Origin: Defluviitaleaceae bacterium
GTDB taxonomy: Bacteria; Bacillota; Clostridia; Lachnospirales; WQUN01
Reading direction: 5' to 3'
Length of the DNA stretch: 45,729 nt
Assembly (NCBI GenBank): GCA_009780585.1
Contig: WQZS01000024.1
Location: 1-45,729, forward strand
The translations under genes and the position numbers were made by a program. Within the stretch, counting starts at the first letter, position 1. Each line of letters opens with the position of its first letter. Below, piece by piece: positions 7,013 through 15,157 of the stretch. The notes beneath the pieces were generated by a model that saw only the letters and a program-made list of their open reading frames with translations, ran no database searches and had not been told where the DNA came from.

Positions 7013-8340
7013 GTTAAATGCCCGTATCCCAGTTCGTTCGTCGCGCCAATAATCACCTGGATTTCGGCGGTGATGCTTCCGTCAGCCGCCAAGCTGCCTT
7101 CCCAGCCGCCCGCGATGACGTTCGCCACTTCGGGGAAGCCGAGGACGGTATCCATCGGCGGCAGGGTCACCACTTCGTTGGCGTTGCCCGCGGTTACGCA
7201 CGCGTTGCCGAGCGGTGTGGAATCGGCGAGGGATTGGCTCGCTCCGTCCTGCCCGGCGTATTCGTCGGTGATCAGCACGGTCTTGATGCCCTTCGCTTCG
7301 ATTTTATTGCAATTCATCACAAGGTCGGCGTCGGGATTGCCGAAGCCTTCTTCGGAAATAATCACCGCGTCCGCACCCATATATTCCACGAGCTTGGCCG
7401 TCATGTTGGAACTGCGCTCCTTATCGGCTAAGGTGACGTTTTCGTTGGTGATGACGCAGCCGAGGAAATTGATCGTCTTACCGTGCTCGGCGTACAAATC
7501 CTCAATGACGGGATTGTTTGCGTGGATGTACGTGGGGTTCTTATCACAGGCGGAAACGCAGTTGCCGCTCACGATCGCACCGTCCATCACTTCCGTGGGG
7601 TACATGAAAGTGGGGACGATTTGCCGCACATCCACGCCGTAGTAGAACGTATTGTGCAAAAGGCCCTGTGTTTGCAGCATATACACATAGGCGACCTTGG
7701 GCAGATTGGGGTATAACGCGGCTTGTTGCAACAGGGGGAGCGTTTCGTATACCTTTTCGTTGTCGGGTTTTACATTCTTGCCCGCTTCGCCCAAATAATT
7801 GGCCGCGCGGAAGCCCGCCAAACGCACAACCACTTCATGCTCGTGCTGCTTGATGCCGTCGACGGGTTCGATCTTGAGTACGATGTTCTGCGTCTTTGAA
7901 AAGGGCGTGTATTCCGCGCCCGGGCCGCTCATGTCGATGATGCCTTCCTGGAAGCCCACGATCTTGCCCGTGGTGACGACCGCCGCACCCTTTAATACGT
8001 GGGTGCGCCCGCTTCCCACTTGCTCCACCCCCGCCATAAAACCGGGGAAGATGCCGCCCGTAGCAGCGCTTGCGCCGGCGGAAGCGGTGCTTGCATCAGT
8101 AGAAGCGTTTGCGCCGCCCGCTTTTATTTTTACGCGCGGTTCCACCACATCCTTCACGGGGAGGATCCGCACCGATTCGCCCGGACGCGCGAGGAATACT
8201 TCGACGGATTTTACGCGGTCGTCTTGCGCGGTGATTTTCGCCAGTTCTTTTTTATTAATATGAAGCGTTCCGTCCTTCACTTCGGTTGCCGCGCCGAATT
8301 GAATGTCGTTGATGGTGATTTCTCCGATTTCCAAACGCAT
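6997..8340 (-). CDS. grdE: Glycine reductase component B, alpha/beta proprotein GrdE
   Basis: 447 aa. GrdE is cleaved between Asn and Cys to give two subunits; the Cys becomes a pyruvoyl group that forms the Schiff base with glycine. The cleavage motif is clear: VSGNCVSACDKNPT, with Cys at residue 261. The opening MRLEIGEITINDIQFG and THVLKGAAVVTTGKIVGFQEG are family hallmarks. ATG at 8340 has GGGAGG 7 nt upstream. Residues 77-94 are a low-complexity Ala/Ser/Thr insertion, encoded by degenerate short repeats, at a point where related proteins pass directly to GGIFPGF. It follows a lipoprotein gene rather than trxA, which departs from the usual order. Confidence 0.95.
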   Translation of the reverse strand: MRLEIGEITINDIQFGAATEVKDGTLHINKKELAKITAQDDRVKSVEVFLARPGESVRILPVKDVVEPRVKIKAGGANASTDASTASAGASAATGGIFPGFMAGVEQVGSGRTHVLKGAAVVTTGKIVGFQEGIIDMSGPGAEYTPFSKTQNIVLKIEPVDGIKQHEHEVVVRLAGFRAANYLGEAGKNVKPDNEKVYETLPLLQQAALYPNLPKVAYVYMLQTQGLLHNTFYYGVDVRQIVPTFMYPTEVMDGAIVSGNCVSACDKNPTYIHANNPVIEDLYAEHGKTINFLGCVITNENVTLADKERSSNMTAKLVEYMGADAVIISEEGFGNPDADLVMNCNKIEAKGIKTVLITDEYAGQDGASQSLADSTPLGNACVTAGNANEVVTLPPMDTVLGFPEVANVIAGGWEGSLAADGSITAEIQVIIGATNELGYGHLTAKAV

Positions 8341-8361
8341 GGTAAACCTCCCGGGGATTAA

Positions 8362-9240
8362 TTAATATAGTTGGTAACCGAACATGCGGCAATGCGATGC
8401 GCTGTTTATCCGCCCGTTGGTAAATGTAAAACGTAGCGTTGTGCAATAGAATGACCGTGAATCCGGGGCAAAATAAAATACTTCCGTTTCCACAACGGCG
8501 CAACCGTTTTCCTGCCCGATTAACCGATGTATTGCCGTTATCCATATCGGGCGTGTGGAGCAATGCCGCGCAACGTGTAAAAATAATGCGCCGCCGTGTT
8601 CAGCGAAAAACGGAAAATCATCGCCCAACAACACATCTATCCGCGCTTCGGTGTAGAATTGCGATAAAAACAACCGCACGTCGGCCAAACTTTTGAAACC
8701 TGAGGAGGGTAGTACCTCAAGGTATATAAAATGTAAATGTTCAGGCAGGCGTTCGTCAGGTTCTCCGTTTTCCCAAACGAGGTTTTCCCAGCGGAAGCGC
8801 CCGGTGAGGTTCCAAACTTCTTCCCAAAACTCGCCTGAAGCAACGATGATGTCGCCCATTCTATACAAAACATCCCATTCGTCGCGGTTTGCGTCGGGGG
8901 GTGTGCAAATCCCGTAACATTTGCAAACTACCAATGTGTCGGGTTCGCGGGGTATAAACGGCGGACATTCGGCGAAAGTTTCGCCGCAGGTATCGTTTGT
9001 GTTGTCACTTTCGCCGAAAACGTCGCTTGTGTTATCACTTGCGCTACCGTTATCGCTTGCGTTTGCCACGGTTGCCGGTAAATTTACTGCGGTTGTTTCA
9101 TCGGTTACGTTGCCCTGAACGGTGCGTTCATTTGCCCGTTCTTCCGTTGCAACCGCATTGCCGCACGCTGTAATAATCAACATTGCCGCCGCAAGGAAAA
9201 ACAGGCATATCATTTTTGCCGTTTTATTATACAAGTTCAT
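8362..9240 (-). CDS. Lipoprotein of unknown function in the grd operon
   Basis: 292 aa. The signal peptide ends in a lipobox (IITAC, Cys at about residue 26), so it is probably anchored outside the membrane. An Asn/Asp/Ser/Thr-rich linker (residues 30-75) with degenerate repeats follows, then CPPFIPREPDTLVVCKCYGIC and a soluble domain with several cysteines. ATG at 9240 gives a proper signal peptide and overlaps the trxA stop by 14 nt, so it seems translationally coupled. I do not recognise the domain. The place between trxA and grdE is unusual; a role in glycine metabolism is not shown. Confidence 0.75.
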   Translation of the reverse strand: MNLYNKTAKMICLFFLAAAMLIITACGNAVATEERANERTVQGNVTDETTAVNLPATVANASDNGSASDNTSDVFGESDNTNDTCGETFAECPPFIPREPDTLVVCKCYGICTPPDANRDEWDVLYRMGDIIVASGEFWEEVWNLTGRFRWENLVWENGEPDERLPEHLHFIYLEVLPSSGFKSLADVRLFLSQFYTEARIDVLLGDDFPFFAEHGGALFLHVARHCSTRPIWITAIHRLIGQENGCAVVETEVFYFAPDSRSFYCTTLRFTFTNGRINSASHCRMFGYQLY

Positions 9241-9553
9241 CCAACTTCGCCTGTACGGCGGCAATCCCGCCCGCATCAATGGCTGCCGGGTCAAACGTAA
9301 ATACCTTTTCCCCGTCTTTATAGAACACAAGCGTCGGCAAGCCCATTACCCTTTGGCTGATGGCCAGCCGCTTGTTGTTGGCGGTGTCCAGCTTGCAAAA
9401 CTTGGCGCGCCCCGCGTTCTTTTCAACGAATTTAAGCACTTCGGGCATTAACGCCATGCAGGGTTCGCACTTTTCGCTCCAAAAATCCACGAACGTAATG
9501 CCCTTTGATTGCAATACTTCCGCTTCAAAGTTTTCCTTATTCAACTCAACCAT
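9227..9553 (-). CDS. trxA: Thioredoxin of the glycine reductase system
   Basis: 108 aa. It carries electrons from TrxB to GrdA/GrdB selenoproteins. The active site is FWSEKCEPC (Cys 29 and 32) rather than the canonical WCGPC; the CEPC form with ALMPEV after it is typical of thioredoxins in grd operons. The cis-Pro loop (GLPTLVFY) is present. The ATG at 9553 is chosen because GGAGGG stands 6 nt upstream. It follows trxB by 39 bp. Confidence 0.93.
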   Translation of the reverse strand: MVELNKENFEAEVLQSKGITFVDFWSEKCEPCMALMPEVLKFVEKNAGRAKFCKLDTANNKRLAISQRVMGLPTLVFYKDGEKVFTFDPAAIDAGGIAAVQAKLDELV

Positions 9554-9592
9554 GTGAAGCCCTCCGATATATTTATAATTGATTTTCAAACC

Positions 9593-10573
9593 TTAGCTCC
9601 CGATTGTCAATTTTTCGATATCCTCGCGTGTCAGGCGTCCTTCTACGTGGCCTTCCAAATATTTTTCCGCCGCTACCGCCGCGATCGCGCCGTCCGCCGC
9701 CGCAGTCACCACTTGGCGCAGGTATTTGACGCGGACATCACCCACGGCGTACACGCCGGGTACGTTGGTTTCCATACGCTCCGACGTGGGGATATAACCC
9801 CATTGATCCAAATCAATTTTGCCCTTTAAAAATTCCGTTTTGGGCTGCGAACCGATGAAAATAAACACGCCGTTGACTTCGAGCGTTTGTTTTTCGCCGG
9901 TGCGGATGTTTTTTACGACCGCGCCCTCCACCATTTCGTCGCCTTGGATTTCCTCCAATACGCTGTTCCATACCCAGCGGAACTTGGGGTGGGCGAAGGC
10001 TTTTTCCGCGCTGCGTTTATTGCAATCGAGCACACCCTCGTCGTGGATGACGATGACGGTCACGGATTCCACGAATTTTGTGAGGTACAACGCTTCCTCG
10101 ATGGCGGCATCGCCGCTGCCGACCACCACAATGTCCAGCTCCTCGAAGAAGTCCGCGTCGCAAGTGGCGCAGTACGAAACACCCTTGCCCCGCAGTTTGC
10201 CCTCGCCGGGTACACCCAGTACACGCGGCTCCGCGCCCGGCGCGAGGATGACCGTGCGGGCCCGGTAGGTATCGCCGTTTGCGGTCGTTACGGTTTTGAC
10301 CTCGCCCTCAAGGGAAACATCCTTTACATTCCCCTTTAAAAAAACCGTGCCGAATTGCGCCGCGTGGGCTTCAAACTCGCCCATAACGCCCGGCCCGGTC
10401 GTTTCCCGAAAGAACCCGGGGTAGTTCTCCATTTCCGTCGTTGTCGAGGCTTGCCCGCCGGGCTTGCCCTTGTCGATAATCGCGGTCTTTAGCCGCGCGC
10501 GGCTGCCGTAAATGCCCGCGGCCATGCCGCCCGGCCCCGCGCCTACAATCAAGATATCGTAGATGTCGGACAT
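9593..10573 (-). CDS. trxB: Thioredoxin reductase of the glycine reductase system
   Basis: 326 aa FAD-dependent disulfide reductase. FAD site GAGPGGMAAG (residues 11-20), redox pair CATC (Cys135 and Cys138), second nucleotide site VVVGSGDAAIEEA, and C-terminal FAD contact YAVGDVR. The electron donor (NADPH or a ferredoxin-type partner) cannot be told with certainty from sequence. A good ribosome site (GGAGGG) precedes the ATG. Its first 25 nt overlap the end of grdX, and trxA follows, the standard grd operon order. Confidence 0.94.
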   Translation of the reverse strand: MSDIYDILIVGAGPGGMAAGIYGSRARLKTAIIDKGKPGGQASTTTEMENYPGFFRETTGPGVMGEFEAHAAQFGTVFLKGNVKDVSLEGEVKTVTTANGDTYRARTVILAPGAEPRVLGVPGEGKLRGKGVSYCATCDADFFEELDIVVVGSGDAAIEEALYLTKFVESVTVIVIHDEGVLDCNKRSAEKAFAHPKFRWVWNSVLEEIQGDEMVEGAVVKNIRTGEKQTLEVNGVFIFIGSQPKTEFLKGKIDLDQWGYIPTSERMETNVPGVYAVGDVRVKYLRQVVTAAADGAIAAVAAEKYLEGHVEGRLTREDIEKLTIGS

Positions 10574-10965
10574 ATATTTCCCTCCAGCGCGTTCGTAATC
10601 AAATCCAAGTCTATTATACGGTAATCCTCCCGCGTCGATTCATCGGTGTTAAAAACACCGCGAATTTCCGAAGGAAAGCGCATCGCGTCCTCGATCACGC
10701 GGAGCGATTGGAAATCCACCGCGCTCCTATTATCCGCCGAACCCGCGGGAAGGGAAACCGCCACGCTTTTGTATGGGCTTTTGTATGGGCTTTCCCACGG
10801 CTTGACGCTCCCGCTGAGCGGGTGGCTGATAATCCGCGCCCCCAAATGCACCGCGTCACGCACGGCGGTAAAGACGGCGGAAGCATCGCCGCCGATAAAA
10901 CGCACAAGGCTCGCGTAACGGTCCCGCACGGCGGGGTTGTTGGTGTAAATGATATATGGAACCAT
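10549..10965 (-). CDS. grdX: GrdX-family protein
   Basis: 138 aa. It has the marks of GrdX, the small protein of unknown role that opens many glycine/betaine reductase operons: IIYTNNPAVRDRY at the start, then GARIISHPLSGSVKPWESPYKS and VDFQSLRVIEDA, ending DYRIIDLDLI. The SPYK motif is duplicated by a 12-bp direct repeat (CTTTTGTATGGG twice on the plus strand, near 10768-10792). It starts 7 bp after the DUF4926 gene with a weak ribosome site, so it may be coupled to it. Confidence 0.88.
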   Translation of the reverse strand: MVPYIIYTNNPAVRDRYASLVRFIGGDASAVFTAVRDAVHLGARIISHPLSGSVKPWESPYKSPYKSVAVSLPAGSADNRSAVDFQSLRVIEDAMRFPSEIRGVFNTDESTREDYRIIDLDLITNALEGNICPTSTIS

Positions 10966-10972
10966 TCTTTAG

Positions 10973-11170
10973 TTAAGCGATTGCGGGTATATAAGGTTCT
11001 TCAACTTCCGTATAAATACTTTTAATGTCTTTGGGGTATACGGTTTCCGTTTCGTAATCGCCTTCCGAAATTTCAATGTCGGCGATGTATGCTTCTCCTT
11101 TGCCCAAAATTTCGACGATTACGGCATTTTTACCGGATTTTAATTTAATGCGTTGATATAACTTAATCAT
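10973..11170 (-). CDS. DUF4926-type small protein
   Basis: 65 aa: MIKLYQRIKLKSGKNAVIVEILG, then EGDYETETVYPKDIKSIY, a small beta-rich fold of the DUF4926 type. It overlaps the preceding DUF6883-type gene by 8 nt. The two families occur together in many bacteria; a toxin/immunity or modulator relation is only a guess. It sits directly in front of grdX but has no known part in glycine reduction. Confidence 0.75.
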   Translation of the reverse strand: MIKLYQRIKLKSGKNAVIVEILGKGEAYIADIEISEGDYETETVYPKDIKSIYTEVEEPYIPAIA

Positions 11171-11519
11171 GGTCAGCGCCCTTTCTCTTTTTTATATATG
11201 CACTCGTTAGCCTCATTTGCCCGGTTTGTTTGTCATCTATCCATGATGTCAGCACATTGGCCGTTTTGCCGTTTACACCGACAAGGCACATGAGGACAGA
11301 ATAGGTCGTACCAAATTCATTATCTCCTTTATATAAAGCGGGATAATGATATAAATTATTCCTTATGTTTTCAATTAATAAAGCGACATTTCCAAGGTTA
11401 TACCCTAAAGCCATTTCAAACGCGGAATGTTTTCCTTTTCCATTTATGGGGTCTAATGCGTATTTTGTAAATTTTTCGATGGGTATAACCGCTTCATTGG
11501 CCTTTGGAAGAATCATCAT
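11163..11519 (-). CDS. DUF6883-type protein
   Basis: 118 aa. PKANEAVIPIEKFTKYALDP at the start, GKHSAFEMALGYNLGNVALL in the middle, and VNGKTANVLTSWI near the end match the DUF6883 pattern (K, H and W conserved). It is the first gene of a pair with DUF4926. The pair is more AT-rich than grdX and trxB next to it, which hints at separate ancestry. Confidence 0.75.
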   Translation of the reverse strand: MMILPKANEAVIPIEKFTKYALDPINGKGKHSAFEMALGYNLGNVALLIENIRNNLYHYPALYKGDNEFGTTYSVLMCLVGVNGKTANVLTSWIDDKQTGQMRLTSAYIKKRKGADHD

Positions 11520-11604
11520 CGTGTCGTCACCCCAAAAGGGTTAATCTTTAACCGATTTCATCACGGCAAAAGCTACCATATATATGCCGTTGTGTAAACC
11601 TCGG

Positions 11605-12660
11605 TTATTTAGGCAGCATCACCATAAACGAGCTCCCGCGCCCCGGTTGGCTGTCCGCGCGGATCGTCCCCCCGTGCAATTCGGCGATGCGTTTCGCCAT
11701 CGTTAAGCCCAGCCCGTTGCCCGTTTGCTTGTGCGACGCGTCGCCTTGGAAGAATTTATCGAAGATACGAAGGCGCACGGCTTCGTCCATGCCGATGCCG
11801 TCGTCCTTGATTGTGACGATGACCGCCCCGTTAACTTCGGCACAAATTGCGCCGAAGTTACCACCCGTGTGCGAAAACTTGATTGCGTTGTCGATCAAGT
11901 TAAGCCAAATCTGCTGGATAAGGTCGGGGTTGCCGTAATATTCGGTTTCATCGAGCGCGACGTCAACGGTTATCCCCTTCGCCGCCCATTGCGGTTCGGT
12001 CATGGCGATGACGCGGCGAAGCTGTTCATCCACGCGGAAGGTTTCCTTTTCGGCGATGATTTCCATGGATTCGTATTTCGAAAGGTTCAATACATTGGTG
12101 GCGAGGGTGGAAAGGCGTTGGCTTTCGGCGACGATGATTCCGAGGTACTCATTCCGTTCGTCCTCACTAAGGCCGCCTTCCTTCAATAGTTTGGCGAAGC
12201 CCCGGATCGATACGATGGGGGTTTTAAATTCGTGGGAAAAATTATTGATAAAATCGTTGCGGAGGGTTTGCGTGGAGGATAGCTCCCGCGTCATTTGGTT
12301 GAAGCTGTGGTGCAGTTCGTCCAACTCGCGGATGCTGCCTTCGCTTTCCACGAATACGTTGAAGTCGCCGCGTGCCACCTTGCGCGTGGCTTCCACCAAT
12401 TTACGGATCGGTTTAAGCGCGCGCCTGCTGAAAAAGGACGCCAGCGCCGTACCGATGATAACCGAAAATAAAATCATCCCCACCAACGCGGCGACGGGGG
12501 GCCTGAATTCCGTCCCCATCATTTCATGGTTCCAATTTAATATGCCCTTGTGGTTGAGGATTACCATGATAAAACCCGCAAGCATCATGGCCGCCGCCAT
12601 CACCGCGAAAACATAGAACACCAGCGAAACAGCCAAGCTCCAACGGTGCTTTTCCTTCAT
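11605..12660 (-). CDS. Sensor histidine kinase
   Basis: 351 aa. Two membrane helices (about 11-35 and 55-77) enclose a very short outer loop of about 20 residues. HAMP follows (78-130), then the HisKA dimer domain with phospho-acceptor His143 (NNFSHEFKTPIVSIRGF) and a full HATPase domain (NLIDNAIKFS, DDGIGMDE, GNGLGLTMAKRI). With so small a sensor loop it likely detects a membrane or envelope signal. Its ATG overlaps the stop of the response regulator. The signal is unknown. Confidence 0.92.
   Translation of the reverse strand: MKEKHRWSLAVSLVFYVFAVMAAAMMLAGFIMVILNHKGILNWNHEMMGTEFRPPVAALVGMILFSVIIGTALASFFSRRALKPIRKLVEATRKVARGDFNVFVESEGSIRELDELHHSFNQMTRELSSTQTLRNDFINNFSHEFKTPIVSIRGFAKLLKEGGLSEDERNEYLGIIVAESQRLSTLATNVLNLSKYESMEIIAEKETFRVDEQLRRVIAMTEPQWAAKGITVDVALDETEYYGNPDLIQQIWLNLIDNAIKFSHTGGNFGAICAEVNGAVIVTIKDDGIGMDEAVRLRIFDKFFQGDASHKQTGNGLGLTMAKRIAELHGGTIRADSQPGRGSSFMVMLPK
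11833..11859. repeat. 27-bp AACTTCG-type palindrome inside the histidine kinase gene
   Basis: AACTTCGG...CCGAAGTT ends around an AT-rich centre, near-perfect pairing with one mismatch, extended by one flanking T/A pair. It is the same length and has the same ends as the perfect palindromes at 6270 and 40191, with a different middle. It falls in the beta strands of the HATPase domain, where sequence is least constrained. Confidence 0.6.
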
Positions 12661-13343
12661 ACCTTCTTCACTCCCCGATATATCCCCTTGTACCCCACCC
12701 CGCGCACCGTCGCGATTTCCAGCTCAACCCAGCCGCCGAACCGCTCGCGCAAGCGGCTGATGTGGACGTTGAGCGTATGGTCGCCGATGTCGGAATCGAA
12801 CCCCCAAATTTCCTCCATCAGTTGCATCCGCGTAAAAATGGTGCCGGGGGAGGCGAACAACTTAAACAATAATTGGAATTCCTTCTGCGGGAGCAGGATT
12901 TCCTGTCCGTGCCCCGTTACCGTAAAGGCGTCGTAATCCAGCGTAACCCCGCCCATCACGATTTTTTGCTCGCTCGCGATTTGCGAACGCCTTAGCAACG
13001 CGCGTATGCGAAGTACCATTTCCTCCTCGTCCACGGGTTTGGTCATGTAGTCGTCTGTTCCCGCCAAAAAGCCTTCGCGTTTGTCCGCCGGTTCCTGCTT
13101 GGCTGTTACCATTAATATAGGAAGGTGCTTCCACGCGGCGCGGAGTTCCTTGGTTAACGCGTAACCGTCCATGCCGGGCATCATTAAATCCAGCACGACC
13201 AAATCGATGTGCTCGTTTTCCATTACGGCGAGCGCTTTGCTGCCGTCCTCGGCTTGCAACGGTTCGAAGCCTTGCCGTTTTAACACCGCGCACATCAGTT
13301 TGCGCGTGTTGGTGTCGTCCTCCACTACCAGGATGCGGAACAT
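12657..13343 (-). CDS. OmpR-family response regulator
   Basis: 228 aa. Receiver domain with acidic pocket (VVEDD), phospho-acceptor in LVVLDLMMPGMDG, and the switch Thr/Lys (MVTAK, MTKPVDEEE). The winged-helix DNA-binding domain occupies the C-terminal 100 residues (LLPQKEFQLLFKL, HTLNVHISRLRERFG, TVRGVGYKG). ATG at 13343 is preferred over upstream codons because an AAGGAAG site precedes it and the receiver begins there. It pairs with the histidine kinase that overlaps its stop. The neighbouring genes suggest no specific target. Confidence 0.92.
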   Translation of the reverse strand: MFRILVVEDDTNTRKLMCAVLKRQGFEPLQAEDGSKALAVMENEHIDLVVLDLMMPGMDGYALTKELRAAWKHLPILMVTAKQEPADKREGFLAGTDDYMTKPVDEEEMVLRIRALLRRSQIASEQKIVMGGVTLDYDAFTVTGHGQEILLPQKEFQLLFKLFASPGTIFTRMQLMEEIWGFDSDIGDHTLNVHISRLRERFGGWVELEIATVRGVGYKGIYRGVKKV

Positions 13344-13373
13344 GGTAAACGCTTCCTTTCTTATTGTGCTGCG

Positions 13374-13402
13374 TATATAATACCATTTCATATAAACCTC
13401 AA
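13374..13402 (-). promoter_or_regulatory. Candidate promoter of the two-component operon
   Basis: On the minus strand TTGAGG (13402-13397) and TATATA (13379-13374) with 17-bp spacing, about 30 nt before the response regulator start. Confidence 0.5.
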
Positions 13403-13458
13403 TTTAATCTCAACGAGGTGTTCCATGCGTTTATTCCACGACGTGAGGTACTTGGGAT

Positions 13459-14328
13459 ATGACAAAAAGAAATATGCTGCTCAAAATTTTAATAATAACT
13501 TTTTCTGTGGTTTTATTGTTCTTTTTAATAGCGATACCGATTGACAGGCATAGGGTAAACGCACACATCGCAATGCGCGTACGGCAGCTTAACGATTTTC
13601 CTTTTTTTGAAAATGACGGGGTTACATTTTCATTTTCGTATGATTTAAACAGACGCGATTTATATATGGATTTAATTGAAAGATTTAACTTGGATGCGAT
13701 AACCGCCGGGTATGATGATGTGGAATTGATGCTCGTTTTAATGGATTGGGTCGCGGATAACGTCGGGCATGACGGAAATTCCGATATGCCGCCACCCGGC
13801 AGTACCGATGCAATGTCGATAATCGCTTTTGCCGAAGAAAATAACAATAAGATAAATTGCCGAGGGCTTGCGATATTGCTTGCGGAAGTATTAAGGCTTT
13901 ACGGTATTCCCGCAAAACATATAACGGCGTATCCGTATGAAGATGACCACCCTGTCCATGTGGTAACACACGCGTATTCCGTTAGGTTAAACCAATGGAT
14001 ATATCTCGACCCTACTTTTCGGATGTTTGTAACGGACGGAGACGGTAATTTCCTAAACCTATATACATTGCGCAAAGCGTTTATGGAAGGCACACCAATA
14101 TTTATTAATGAAAATGCTTCATATAACGGCAAACGGTACACGCTCCGGCAATACAGGCTTTTCATGTCGGATTATTTATTCCGCTTCAGCACGGGGACAA
14201 ATTTCACGTTTGGCTCGGAGGAAACAGGCATAAATACAACAAACATAATGTTAGTCCCTGTTGGTTTTTCAAGAAGCGGATGGGAACTAACGACAACCTC
14301 TTCAAATGGTTTTTTCGCAACACCGTAA
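13459..14328 (+). CDS. Membrane-anchored transglutaminase-like protein
   Basis: 289 aa. An N-terminal helix (residues 5-26) should anchor it with the rest outside. The transglutaminase-like catalytic triad is in order: Cys134 (NCRGLA), His in HVVTHAYSV, Asp in YLDPTFRMF. In bacteria such domains act as proteases or peptide transferases; the substrate cannot be told. The protein continues about 90 residues past the domain without a recognised fold. It begins a plus-strand group (protease, kinase, peptidase) divergent from the two-component system. Confidence 0.83.
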   Translation: MTKRNMLLKILIITFSVVLLFFLIAIPIDRHRVNAHIAMRVRQLNDFPFFENDGVTFSFSYDLNRRDLYMDLIERFNLDAITAGYDDVELMLVLMDWVADNVGHDGNSDMPPPGSTDAMSIIAFAEENNNKINCRGLAILLAEVLRLYGIPAKHITAYPYEDDHPVHVVTHAYSVRLNQWIYLDPTFRMFVTDGDGNFLNLYTLRKAFMEGTPIFINENASYNGKRYTLRQYRLFMSDYLFRFSTGTNFTFGSEETGINTTNIMLVPVGFSRSGWELTTTSSNGFFATP

Positions 14329-14413
14329 TATTTCCAATAGGCAGTAAAAGTATTATCAATGGATGGTGCATCGTACCATAACGCAAACAAAGATAATTTA
14401 AGGGTGGCGTGTA

Positions 14414-15157
14414 ATGCACATTATTTTCCTAATAATTTTAACGGTTATGTTTGCGCTGGTGCCGATTTTGGACGCCTTACCTTCAAGAAAGCCCAAGCCC
14501 GACGTTATCACGGAAAAGATGCAATGCAGGAGTTACCTTCGTTTGATTGCGTTTTATTGGGGGTTTGCCGCGCCGGTTGTTGTTATGTCCTTGATTGGCG
14601 GCATCAGCCCTGCGGAAATCGGGTTCCGCTTTATAAATTTTAACCAAAATATATGGTTTACGGTCATTGCTCTCATTGCGGGCGGGTTGGTATTTGCTTA
14701 TTCCGTTTACGAGTTTATTGCCTCGGTGGCAAGCAAAAAATTCAAAGAAGACTTCAAGGAAGAATATACGAACGACAACAGCGGAACGCTCCGTATCATC
14801 CCGCGGACTAAAAAAGAAAAGAAGCTGTATTCACTTGTAGCGCTCAGTACCGCCGTTTGCGAGGAAACGGTTTACCGGGGATTTTTATTGTTTCTCTTGT
14901 ACGCGGTGTTCCCCGGTATTTCGGTATACATAATTTTGTTGATTGCGTTTGTGACCTTTGGGGTCGGGCATCTTTACCAAGGATTGAAAAATGCCGTTTC
15001 TATCGGGCTGTTTGCAACCGTTTCCATGGCTCTGTTGATAGCTACGGACAGCTTGATTCCTGTGATATTGCTGCATTTTGTTGGTGAGGCTTCGGCGATA
15101 TTTGCGTTATCCCCTTCGGAATTTAACCAAGATGCTCAATATAAAGGTGCCGCATGA
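14414..15157 (+). CDS. CPBP-family intramembrane glutamic endopeptidase
   Basis: 247 aa with about seven hydrophobic helices. The CPBP (ABI) motif EETVYRGF has Glu150/Glu151, and the later motifs FGVGHLYQG and the terminal HFVGEASA carry the expected His residues. Members cut prenylated or other membrane proteins, and many in Firmicutes take part in bacteriocin immunity or stress; which applies here is unknown. The last codons overlap the next gene by 4 nt (ATGA). Confidence 0.88.
   Translation: MHIIFLIILTVMFALVPILDALPSRKPKPDVITEKMQCRSYLRLIAFYWGFAAPVVVMSLIGGISPAEIGFRFINFNQNIWFTVIALIAGGLVFAYSVYEFIASVASKKFKEDFKEEYTNDNSGTLRIIPRTKKEKKLYSLVALSTAVCEETVYRGFLLFLLYAVFPGISVYIILLIAFVTFGVGHLYQGLKNAVSIGLFATVSMALLIATDSLIPVILLHFVGEASAIFALSPSEFNQDAQYKGAA

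Noticed and set aside
8980..9075. AACGTCGCTTGTG in the lipoprotein gene as another element copy
   Set aside because: The 13-base match to the element core lies in a low-complexity linker with many similar repeats, and there are no flanking arms.
10966..11604. Glycine riboswitch upstream of the grd operon
   Set aside because: No tandem glycine-aptamer core was seen; the space is filled by DUF4926/DUF6883 genes and a short gap.
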